In this document: positions 47,396-55,163 of the stretch, piece after piece
How the letters are laid out: every line of letters begins with the position of its first letter
Position numbering within the stretch: the stretch's first letter is position 1
Assembly: GCF_003430825.1 (NCBI RefSeq)
Contig: NZ_CP024047.1
Location: 434,001-498,000 of the forward strand
Direction: 5' to 3'
Length of the DNA: 64,000 nucleotides
Source of the DNA: Natrarchaeobaculum sulfurireducens
Lineage (GTDB): Archaea > Halobacteriota > Halobacteria > Halobacteriales > Natrialbaceae
Program-made: the position numbers and the translations under genes
The notes under the pieces: generated by a model
Database searches by the model: none
The model's input: only the letters and a program-made list of their open reading frames with translations
Told to the model about the DNA's origin: nothing

Positions 47396-49540
47396 TCAGT
47401 CGTCGGCCGGGGCGTCGTCCGCCGGTTCGATACCGACCTCGATCTCGGCGGCCGCCGCCTTGTACTCGGGGATCTTCGCGCGCTCGTCGAGTACGTCGTT
47501 CGTGAGTTTGTTCGCCGAGGAGGCCGCGAAGTGCGGTGTCGTCCACACCGAGCCTTCCGTGATGTCCTCGGTGACCTGTGCCTCGACGGTGATCTCACCG
47601 CGACGGGACTTGAGGACGATCTCCTGGCCGTCCTCGATGCCGTAGCGCTCGGCGTCGTTCGGGTGGACGTCGACGAAGTTCTCCGGCGTCTGGCGGTTCA
47701 GCGTCGGCGACCGACGGCTCATCGTCCCGGTGTTGTAGTGTTCTTCGAGCCGAGCGGTCGTCAGGATCAGTGGGTACTCGTCGTCGGGCGTCTCTTTGGG
47801 CGGCTGGTGGGTGACGCCGATGATCCGTCCGAGGCCGTTCTCCGTGTCGAACTCGTCTTCGTAGAGGAAGGGATCGCCCTCGTCGCCGGGCTCGTAGCAG
47901 GGCCAGTGGAGCCCTTCCTCGCCGAGTAGCTCGTAGGTCATCCCGTGGTAGATCGGACAGACCTCCCGGAGTTCCTCGAAGACCGCTTCGGGGCCATCGA
48001 AGTCGAATCCCGAATCGAACAGTCGCGTTCCGATCTCGGTGAGGATCTCGAGGTCGTGTTTCGTGTTCTCGTGAACCTTCTCGACGCCGCGCATCAACTG
48101 GACGCGCCGGTCGGTGTTCGTGACGGTGCCGCCGCGTTCGGCCCAGGTCGTCGCCGGGAGGATCACGTCGGCGTACTGGCTCGTCTCGGTCGGGAAGATG
48201 TCCTGGACGACGACGAACTCGAGTTCCTGAATCCGCTCGGCGACGCGGTTCGCGTCGGGTTCGCTCATCACGGGGTTTTCGCCCATCACGTACAGCCCTT
48301 TCACCGAGTCGCCGAACTCGTGGGAGAGTTCGACGTTAGTGAGGCCGGGTTCGTCGGGGACCTCGAAGCCCCAGACCTCCTCGACGGACTCGCGGGCCTC
48401 GTCGTCGTCGACGAGCTGGTAGCCCGGCAGGACGTTCGGCATCGCACCGACGTCACAGGTCCCCTGAACGTTGTTCTGGCCGCGCAGCGGGTTGACCCCG
48501 GTACCGGCTCGCCCGACGTTGCCGGTGAGCAACGCGAGGTTGATCTCGTTCTGGACGTTGTCGACGCCGCAGGCGTGTTGGCTCATCCCCATCCCGGTGA
48601 AGATGGCCGCGTTGTCCGCTTCGGCGTACTTCTCGGCGGCCAGCTCGATCTCCTCGAGCGAGAGGCCACACTCCTCCGCTGCGGCTTCCTTGTCGAAGTC
48701 CTCGAGTGTCTCTTTTAAGTGTTCGAACCCTTCGGTTCGCGCCTCGATGAACTCCTCGTCGATCCAGCCCGCCTCGGGATCTTCCTCGTGGTTCTCGAGG
48801 ATCGTCTTGATGACGACGTTTAGCAGCGGGATGTCGGTCCCCGGCTTCAACTGGAGGTGCTGGTGGCGGTCGGTGTCGTCGATGTCGAACGACCGCGTCG
48901 TCTTGTTCGCGTGGGGGTCGACCTGGATGACGGTCGCCCCGTCTAACACTGCCTGGCGGAAGTACTGGCTGTTCGCGATCGGGTGTTGCTCGCCCGGATT
49001 GGCCCCCTGGATCCAGAAGAGGTCGGCCTCCTCGCGAAGGTCGGCCATGCTGTTGGTCATCGCGCCCGCGCCGAGGCTCGTCCGCAGCGCCCAGACGGTC
49101 GAGGCGTGACACATCCGCGTACAGTTGTCGACGTTGTTCGTGCCCAGCCGACGGGCGAGTTTCTGGAGGAGGTAGTTCTCCTCGTTCATCGCCTTCGAAC
49201 AGCCATAAAAGCCCAGTGCGTCGGCGCTGTACTCGTCGCGAATGCGCTCGAGTTCGTCGACGATCAGCTCGTAGGCCTCCTCCCAGGAGGCCTCGCGAAA
49301 CTCGCCGTCGTCTTTGATCAGCGGGTCGGTGAGCCGATCCTCGTGGTCGACGACCTCCGTCGCCGCACCGCCTTTGATGCAGATCCGGCCCTCGTTGACG
49401 GGCGCGTCACCCCACGGCATGAACTGTACGTCCCCCGGTTCGTCGCCCTGTTTGACCTGAATTCCACAGCCGACACCACAGTACGGACAGATGGTCTTGA
49501 CTGGTTCGGACTCCGGATCATCGGTCGACATCGAGATCAC
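47396..49540 (-). CDS. fdhA: Formate dehydrogenase alpha subunit (molybdopterin oxidoreductase)
   Basis: 714 residues. N-terminal [4Fe-4S] binding motif CPYCGVGCGIQVKQ with GRICIKG, followed by bis-MGD oxidoreductase domains: EASWEEAYELIVDEL, YGCSKAMNEENYLLQKLARR, a metal-ligand Cys in NCTRMCHASTVW, then ANPGEQHPIANSQYF, ATTWAERGGTVTNTDRR and the C-terminal VDVHPNDAERYGIEDGQE. This matches cytoplasmic formate dehydrogenase catalytic subunits; no Tat signal is visible. An alternative start at 49531 is equally possible. In this setting it would oxidise formate from the THF pathway to CO2. No partner subunit, FdhD or cofactor gene lies in the window. Confidence 0.85.
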   Translation of the reverse strand: MISMSTDDPESEPVKTICPYCGVGCGIQVKQGDEPGDVQFMPWGDAPVNEGRICIKGGAATEVVDHEDRLTDPLIKDDGEFREASWEEAYELIVDELERIRDEYSADALGFYGCSKAMNEENYLLQKLARRLGTNNVDNCTRMCHASTVWALRTSLGAGAMTNSMADLREEADLFWIQGANPGEQHPIANSQYFRQAVLDGATVIQVDPHANKTTRSFDIDDTDRHQHLQLKPGTDIPLLNVVIKTILENHEEDPEAGWIDEEFIEARTEGFEHLKETLEDFDKEAAAEECGLSLEEIELAAEKYAEADNAAIFTGMGMSQHACGVDNVQNEINLALLTGNVGRAGTGVNPLRGQNNVQGTCDVGAMPNVLPGYQLVDDDEARESVEEVWGFEVPDEPGLTNVELSHEFGDSVKGLYVMGENPVMSEPDANRVAERIQELEFVVVQDIFPTETSQYADVILPATTWAERGGTVTNTDRRVQLMRGVEKVHENTKHDLEILTEIGTRLFDSGFDFDGPEAVFEELREVCPIYHGMTYELLGEEGLHWPCYEPGDEGDPFLYEDEFDTENGLGRIIGVTHQPPKETPDDEYPLILTTARLEEHYNTGTMSRRSPTLNRQTPENFVDVHPNDAERYGIEDGQEIVLKSRRGEITVEAQVTEDITEGSVWTTPHFAASSANKLTNDVLDERAKIPEYKAAAAEIEVGIEPADDAPADD

Positions 49541-49666
49541 CTGTGTGAGCGAGCGTCATTATCTAGTGTATCGTCTCTCTCGACGGCCATCAAAGTTTCT
49601 TCGACGCCGTCTCATGGCACCCTGAGAGGGAAACGTTCACACTCGCGGCCCCGATACGTGGTGGAC

Positions 49667-50236
49667 ATGGAACTCACCGCCGACGCCATCGACTCCCTCG
49701 CTGGCGACTACGAGACCACCCACCCGTTTGCGACGGTCGAAGACGAACACTTCGAGATGCTGCCGCCGACCCTCGCGGCCGGCGACTATGGCTGGCGCGA
49801 CCTCGAGTGGGTCGTTCAGTGGTACTACCGGCGCACGCTGGGGGCGATTCCGAACGCCGAACGCCGCGAGCGGGAGGCCGCATTCGCGGAAAACGAGTAC
49901 GAAGCCGTTCACGCAGCAATCGACGACGCCCTCGCCGCCGACGGAACGACGGACAAACTCGAGTCACTGACGGCGCTGTCGGGTGTCGACGTGCCCGTCG
50001 CGAGCGCGTTCGTGCAGTTTCTCTCGCCCGAGCACTTCCTGGCTGTCGGCAAGCGCGAGTGGTGCGTGCTGGCCGACCGCGGGGTACTCTCGCGACCGTA
50101 TCCGGACGAACCAGGTGCCGACGACTACGCGGCGTATCTCGAGTGCTGTCGAACCGTCGCCGATCGGTGTTCCTGTGACCTTCGGACGCTGTACCGTGCG
50201 CTCTGGATGCTCGGTTACGAACAGCCGGACGCGTAG
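49667..50236 (+). CDS. Hypothetical protein with HhH-GPD-like segment
   Basis: 189 residues from ATG 49667 (MELTADAIDSLAGDYETTHP). The N-terminal half has conserved aromatics (YGWRDLEWVVQWYYRR). The stretch LTALSGVDVPVASAFVQFLSPEHFLAVGKREW resembles the helix-hairpin-helix plus following strand of DNA glycosylase-like proteins (LxxLxGVGxxxASAxLxxLxPxxF), but the catalytic Lys/Asp of true glycosylases is not evident. Cys-rich segment CCRTVADRCSCD near the end. Function unknown; a nucleic-acid-binding role is a suggestion only. Confidence 0.65.
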   Translation: MELTADAIDSLAGDYETTHPFATVEDEHFEMLPPTLAAGDYGWRDLEWVVQWYYRRTLGAIPNAERREREAAFAENEYEAVHAAIDDALAADGTTDKLESLTALSGVDVPVASAFVQFLSPEHFLAVGKREWCVLADRGVLSRPYPDEPGADDYAAYLECCRTVADRCSCDLRTLYRALWMLGYEQPDA

Positions 50237-50308
50237 TCCAGCGTGGCAGCTGATGAGCCGACTCGAAGGGTCCGTCAGCTGATCGGACGAGACGGGGCGG
50301 TCAGGTAC

Positions 50309-52021
50309 TCAGAAGAGCCCGGAGATGCTCCCGTCGGAGCGCAGTTCCATGTTCGCGGCCGCCGGTTCCGAGGGGAGGCCGGGGAGCGTCAGCACGTCGG
50401 CCGTGAGCACCACCAGGAAGCCCGCGCCCGCCGAGGGGTAGATCTCGTTGATCTCGAGCGTCCAGTCTTCGGGGACGCCCTTCTGGCTCGCGTCGTCGCT
50501 CAGCGAGTGGAACGTCTTCGAGATGCAGATCGGGACGTCGTCGAAACCGAGGTCGGTGAGCCGTTCGATGTCGGCTCTGGCGTCGCTGTGGAACTCGACG
50601 CCGTCGGCGCCGTAGATCTCGGTCGCGACCGTCTCGATCTTCTCGTCGATCGGGGCCTCGAGGTCGTAGAGCGGCTCGAACGACGACTCGGACTCGGCGG
50701 CGTCGATCAGCTTCTCGGCGAGGTCGATCCCGCCCTCGCCCCCGTCGGCGAACACCGTCGACTCGGCCGCGGGGACGCCGAGGTCCTCCTCGCAGTGGTC
50801 GATGACGGCCTCGATCTCGGCGTCGGTGTCCTGTGGGAAGCGGTTGACGGCGACGACGACCGGGACGCCGAACTGCTCGAGGTTGCGGACGTGTTTGTCG
50901 AGATTCTCGAGGCCGTCGTAGACGGCGTCGACGTCTTCGTCCTCGAGGGCGTCGACGTCCGGCGGCCACATGTCCTGGCCGTGGTATTTGAGCGCCCGGA
51001 CGGAGGCGACGATCGTCACCGCATCTGGTTCGACGTCGCCGAATCGGGAGACGATGTTCATGAACTTCTCGGCACCCAGATCGGAGCCGAAGCCGGCCTC
51101 GGTGACGAGGTACTCGGAGAGGTGGGCGGCGACCTCGTCGGCGATCAGCGAGTTGGTCCCGTGGGCGATGTTCGCGAACGGGCCGCCGTGGACGAACGCC
51201 GGCGTTCCCTCGATCGTCTGGACGACGTTCGGCTTCAGCGCGTCTTTCAGGAGAATCGCGGCGGCGTCGGTCGCGCCGATGTCGTCCGCGGTGATCGGCT
51301 CGCCGTCCTCGTTGTAGGCGACGATGATCCGGCCGATGCGTTCTTTGAGGTCGTCGATGCCGTCGGCGAGACAGAGAACGGCCATCAGCTCGGAGGCCGC
51401 AGTGAGGATGAAGCCGTCCTCACGGGGAACGCCCGTCACCTCGCCGCCGAGCCCGACGACGGTCTCACGGAGGACGCGATCGTTCATGTCGATCGCCCGC
51501 GGCCAGTTGATCCAGTTGACCGCGATGTCCAGCTCGTTGCCCTGCTTGATGTGGTTGTCGAGCATCGTCGCGATCAGGTTGTGCGCCGACGTGAGCGCGT
51601 GCAGGTCGCCCGTAAAGTGGAGGTTGATGTCCTCCATCGGCAGTACCTGCGAGTAGCCGCCGCCTGCGGCCCCGCCTTTGACGCCGAACACCGGCCCGAG
51701 CGACGGCTCACGAACGGCGACGAGTGCTTCTTTCCCGACCTGGTTGAGCGCCTGACCAAGGCCGACCGTCGTCACCGTTTTCCCTTCGCCCAGCGGCGTC
51801 GGCGTCATCCCGGTGACGAGGATGGTCTTCCCGTCCGCGTCTCGTTCCTCGCGAACGCGTTCGATCGCCTCGAGTTCGACTTTGGCTTTCGTCTCGCCGA
51901 CCAGCTTGAGATCGGCTTCGGTGAGGCCGAAGGGTTCGACGACGTCGACGATGTGATTCGTCTCGACGGACTGTGCGATCTCGTAGTCTGAGGGGATCGA
52001 CTGGTCGTCTGCGGGTGGCAT
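50309..52021 (-). CDS. fhs: Formate--tetrahydrofolate ligase
   Basis: ATP-dependent interconversion of formate + THF and 10-formyl-THF, 570 residues. The ATP loop TPTPLGEGKTVTTVGL near residue 70, FGVKGGAAGGGYSQVLPMEDINLHFTGD, HGTNSLIADEVA and the C-terminal GFLVVLTADVLTLPGLP segment are family hallmarks. It is rarer in archaea than in bacteria. In a catabolic direction it would conserve ATP while releasing formate for the adjacent formate dehydrogenase (inference). An ACTTATC element about 27 nt upstream suggests a leaderless mRNA. Confidence 0.96.
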   Translation of the reverse strand: MPPADDQSIPSDYEIAQSVETNHIVDVVEPFGLTEADLKLVGETKAKVELEAIERVREERDADGKTILVTGMTPTPLGEGKTVTTVGLGQALNQVGKEALVAVREPSLGPVFGVKGGAAGGGYSQVLPMEDINLHFTGDLHALTSAHNLIATMLDNHIKQGNELDIAVNWINWPRAIDMNDRVLRETVVGLGGEVTGVPREDGFILTAASELMAVLCLADGIDDLKERIGRIIVAYNEDGEPITADDIGATDAAAILLKDALKPNVVQTIEGTPAFVHGGPFANIAHGTNSLIADEVAAHLSEYLVTEAGFGSDLGAEKFMNIVSRFGDVEPDAVTIVASVRALKYHGQDMWPPDVDALEDEDVDAVYDGLENLDKHVRNLEQFGVPVVVAVNRFPQDTDAEIEAVIDHCEEDLGVPAAESTVFADGGEGGIDLAEKLIDAAESESSFEPLYDLEAPIDEKIETVATEIYGADGVEFHSDARADIERLTDLGFDDVPICISKTFHSLSDDASQKGVPEDWTLEINEIYPSAGAGFLVVLTADVLTLPGLPSEPAAANMELRSDGSISGLF

Positions 52022-52210
52022 ACGGGTACGTTTTCGAGAGTCGGTGATAAGTGTTGACGCACCTATAGCTCACCGGATACGACGAGTTTCCGGGCCAACT
52101 CGAGTCGACGCGTACCGTGTGGACCAGGATCGGCTTCGACGACACCGCGCTCGACTCACAGTTCCTCTCAGAAAGCTGAGTGGCTGTGGAACGGGCGCAT
52201 TCGACGCGAG

Positions 52211-52218
52211 TTTTATTG
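52211..52218 (+). promoter_or_regulatory. TATA-like box of folCP
   Basis: TTTTATTG centred 28 nt before ATG 52242, the classic leaderless spacing; it also argues that the gene begins at 52242 and not at an upstream in-frame codon. Confidence 0.6.
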
Positions 52219-52241
52219 ATCGACGTGTGATCTGTTCGCGC

Positions 52242-54779
52242 ATGGACTACTGCGAGGCGATCAACCGGCTCGAACGGCTCCACCGGAGCCGAACGGAGTT
52301 CGGGACCGAACCGACCGAGGCCATGCTCGAGCCCGTCGGAAATCCCCACGAGGACGTCGCTGCCGTCCAGATCGCTGGCTCGAACGGAAAGGGGAGTACG
52401 GCCAGATTGCTCGAGCGAATCCTCCGGGAGACGGGCCTGACCGTCGGCTGTTACACCTCTCCCGACCTCAACGACCGACGCGAACGGATACAGGTGCAGG
52501 GGCGCAAGATTCCTAAACGCGAGGTCGTGCGGTTCGTCGAGACTATCTGGCCGTTCGTCGTCGACCGCTCCGTCGAGGGGAACGCGCCGACGTTCTTCGA
52601 GGTCTTCACGGTCATGGCGCTGTGGCACTTCGCGCGCGAGGACGTCGACGTCGCCGTCCTCGAGGTGGGAATCGGCGGCCGGTACGACGCCACGAGCGCG
52701 GTCGATCCCGTGGCCGCGGCGGTCACTTCCGTCAGTCTCGAGCACACCGACGTACTTGGCTCGACCGTCGAAGAGATTGCCCGTGACAAGGCCCAGGTCG
52801 CCCCCGACGACGCGCCGCTTGTTACCGGCGCAACGGGCGATGCACTCGAGGCAATCCGCACGGAGACGGACGTGATAACCGTCGCCGCTGCTGAGCACCT
52901 GGGTTCGGAGGCCCTCGACACCGACGGTGAGGGGCTGTCCGGCCCCGCTGTCGGTGACCGACCGATCGGCCACCGTGACGGGACGCCGAACCCGGACGCA
53001 AAAGCGGACGTTCTGGTTCGTGAAAACGGGATGGTCTCGACGGCCTCCTCGTCGCTCTCGCTCGTCGGCCCCGACTGGGAGGTCCAGTGTCGGACGCCAC
53101 TGCTCGGTGCCCACCAGGGGATAAACGCCGGCATCGCGACCGCGCTCGCCCGACAGGTCGCCGCTCCGTCGGAGCGCGAGATCGCGACCGGCATCCGGAA
53201 CGTCCGCTGGCCGGGCCGCTTCGAGGTGATGGACGATGCGCCGCTGTCGGTTCTCGACGGAGCACACAATCCCGAAGCGTGTGCGTCGGTCGCCGACCTG
53301 CTCGAGCGCTTCGAGTACGACGACCTCCACCTCGTCTTCGGTGCGATGTTCGACAAAGACCACGTGGAGATGTGCCGCGCGTTGCCCGAACCCGATCGGG
53401 TCGTACTCGCCGAAGCGAGCGTCGACCGGGCCCAGCCGACGGACGTGCTCGCGGCCACGTTCGAACGCGAGACAGACGCGGCGGTCGTCGAGTACGAGTC
53501 GGTCCTGGTTGCGCTCGATCGAACGCTTCGGACGGCTGACCCCGACGACTGCGTGCTCGTCACCGGCTCGCTCGCGGTCGTCGCCGAGGCCCGTGATCGG
53601 TGGACGCGAACAGTGCGTTCGTCGCCGACCCGAACGTCGGCCGAGGCTCGGGCGGTCTTGCGTCGGGCGGACGTCCCCGAGTCGGCCCACCGCGACCACG
53701 CCGAGCGGCTGCCACACCGGACGCTACGGTTTCGGGTCCGCCACGACGAGGCGGCCGAACTGCGCTCGCTGATGGCGTCGATCGGCGGCACCTGTGCCGT
53801 CTCCGGTATCGAGGCGACCGACCAGCACGTCGAGGTCGTCCTAAGCGGAACTGTCGCCCAGTTTACGGACCTTACCGCCCGCTTGCGCGGGCGATCGGTC
53901 GGCGGCCGGTGGCTCGCCCAGCAACTCACCCGCGCGCTCGGAATCAGCACCAACGACCCCCCCAGAGCGTACCCCTGGAACGACGCTACGGCGGTGATGG
54001 GCGTCCTGAACGTCACGCCGGACTCGTTTCACGACGGCGGCGAGTACGACGCCCTCGAGGATGCGATAGCGCGTGCTCGAGCGATGGCCGCCGCCGGCGC
54101 GGACGTGATCGACGTCGGCGGCGAGTCGACGCGCCCCGGTGCCCAGCCGATCACTGCCGAGACCGAACGTGAGCGCGTCCTGCCGGTCGTCGACCGACTC
54201 GCAGACTTCGACGTGGCCGTCTCGATCGATACGCGCAAGCCGTCGGTCGCCGAGGCGGCGCTCGAGGCCGGGGCGGACGTGGTCAACGACGTGACTGGAC
54301 TCGCCGACGAGGCGATGTGTCGGATCGTCGCCGACCACGACGTCCCCGCGGTCCTCATGCACAGTCTGTCGGCACCGGTCGACCCCGACCGCGGCTACGA
54401 CTACGACGACGTGGTCGACGACGTCCTCGAGCAACTCACCGAGCGCGTCATCCTCGCCGAACGGGCGGGGATCGACCGCTCGCAACTCGTGGTCGATCCC
54501 GGCCTCGGCTTCGGGAAGACGGCCGCCGAGAGCTTCGCGTTGCTCGACCGACTCGAGGAGTTTCGGGCGCTCGGGACACCGCTCATGATCGGCCACTCCC
54601 ACAAATCGATGCTCGAGGGCGTCGCTCGAGACGGCGACCGACTCCCACCGACGGTCGCGGCGACGGCGCTGGCTGCAGAACGTGGCGTCGACGTCGTCCG
54701 GGTCCACGACGTAGCGCCGAACGCGGCGGCCGTCGCGACCGCCGACCGTCTCGCCACCTCGCGCCGCCAGGGCCGGTGA
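52242..54779 (+). CDS. folCP: Fused dihydrofolate/folylpolyglutamate synthase - dihydropteroate synthase
   Basis: 845 residues joining FolC (about 1-440) and FolP (about 575-845). FolC shows the P-loop region VQIAGSNGKGSTARLLERIL, CYTSPDLNDRRERI, FEVFTVMALWHFA and LDGAHNPEACASV; FolP shows VMGVLNVTPDSFHDGGEYD, DVGGESTRPGAQPI, SIDTRKPSVAEAAL and DPGLGFGKTAAES. A helical linker region (about 440-575) of unknown function intervenes. Such fusions are known in haloarchaea and yield folate by condensing dihydropteroate and glutamylating it. It supplies the cofactor for the surrounding one-carbon enzymes. Confidence 0.95.
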   Translation: MDYCEAINRLERLHRSRTEFGTEPTEAMLEPVGNPHEDVAAVQIAGSNGKGSTARLLERILRETGLTVGCYTSPDLNDRRERIQVQGRKIPKREVVRFVETIWPFVVDRSVEGNAPTFFEVFTVMALWHFAREDVDVAVLEVGIGGRYDATSAVDPVAAAVTSVSLEHTDVLGSTVEEIARDKAQVAPDDAPLVTGATGDALEAIRTETDVITVAAAEHLGSEALDTDGEGLSGPAVGDRPIGHRDGTPNPDAKADVLVRENGMVSTASSSLSLVGPDWEVQCRTPLLGAHQGINAGIATALARQVAAPSEREIATGIRNVRWPGRFEVMDDAPLSVLDGAHNPEACASVADLLERFEYDDLHLVFGAMFDKDHVEMCRALPEPDRVVLAEASVDRAQPTDVLAATFERETDAAVVEYESVLVALDRTLRTADPDDCVLVTGSLAVVAEARDRWTRTVRSSPTRTSAEARAVLRRADVPESAHRDHAERLPHRTLRFRVRHDEAAELRSLMASIGGTCAVSGIEATDQHVEVVLSGTVAQFTDLTARLRGRSVGGRWLAQQLTRALGISTNDPPRAYPWNDATAVMGVLNVTPDSFHDGGEYDALEDAIARARAMAAAGADVIDVGGESTRPGAQPITAETERERVLPVVDRLADFDVAVSIDTRKPSVAEAALEAGADVVNDVTGLADEAMCRIVADHDVPAVLMHSLSAPVDPDRGYDYDDVVDDVLEQLTERVILAERAGIDRSQLVVDPGLGFGKTAAESFALLDRLEEFRALGTPLMIGHSHKSMLEGVARDGDRLPPTVAATALAAERGVDVVRVHDVAPNAAAVATADRLATSRRQGR

Positions 54780-54983
54780 GCAGCACATGCGAGTGCCGGC
54801 TGGGATGTCGAACCGAGACATGCCATCTGTGTGATAGCTTGTGGACTGGGGGACGGTTCGGTCGAATTCCGGTCTCGAGCGGTCGAACTTCATCCGGCCG
54901 ATCTCGAGTGCTCGCTCCAAACGGAATTCGACTCTCGAGGTCGCTCCTGGGGCTGGGCAGTCGTTTGGCATCGCCCCTCGAGC

Positions 54984-55003
54984 CGTCGTGCGCTCGCACG
55001 ACG
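54984..55003. promoter_or_regulatory. Perfect 9-2-9 palindrome upstream of the dehydrogenase operon
   Basis: CGTCGTGCG at 54984-54992, CT, then CGCACGACG at 54995-55003. It ends about 30 bases before the TATA box of the dimethylglycine dehydrogenase operon. It can be an operator for a dimeric regulator or, less likely given its position 205 bp after folCP, a terminator. Confidence 0.5.
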
Positions 55004-55029
55004 CATAATTCGGCTGTCAGATAGGCGTT

Positions 55030-55040
55030 CTTTTAATATC
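55030..55040 (+). promoter_or_regulatory. TATA box of the dehydrogenase-etf operon
   Basis: CTTTTAATATC centred at about 55035, so transcription should start near 55061-55062, only about six bases before ATG 55068 of the small upstream frame. The GGAGG at 55046-55051 would fall upstream of the mRNA start. Confidence 0.5.
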
Positions 55041-55067
55041 CTGCGAGGAGGTCAGTATCGAACGAAG

Positions 55068-55163
55068 ATGACACTATACGGTAACGTGCTGAGACTGCAG
55101 ACCGGTATCGACACTGTGACTGAAGCGAAACGACCATCCCACGTAGAGGGTGATCGACGATGA
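55068..55163 (+). CDS. 31-codon upstream open reading frame (possible leader peptide)
   Basis: ATG 55068 opens MTLYGNVLRLQTGIDTVTEA and the frame ends at TGA 55161-55163, overlapping the ATG of the dehydrogenase gene as ATGA. With the promoter placed by its TATA box, this frame would begin at the very 5' end of the mRNA. Translation of it could therefore deliver ribosomes to the large gene. It may be only a coupling device; no protein similarity is recognisable. Confidence 0.4.
   Translation: MTLYGNVLRLQTGIDTVTEAKRPSHVEGDRR

Noticed and set aside
54831-55067. Longer reading frame upstream of the 31-codon leader
   Set aside because: It runs through the promoter and the 9-2-9 palindrome and is Arg/Ser-rich.
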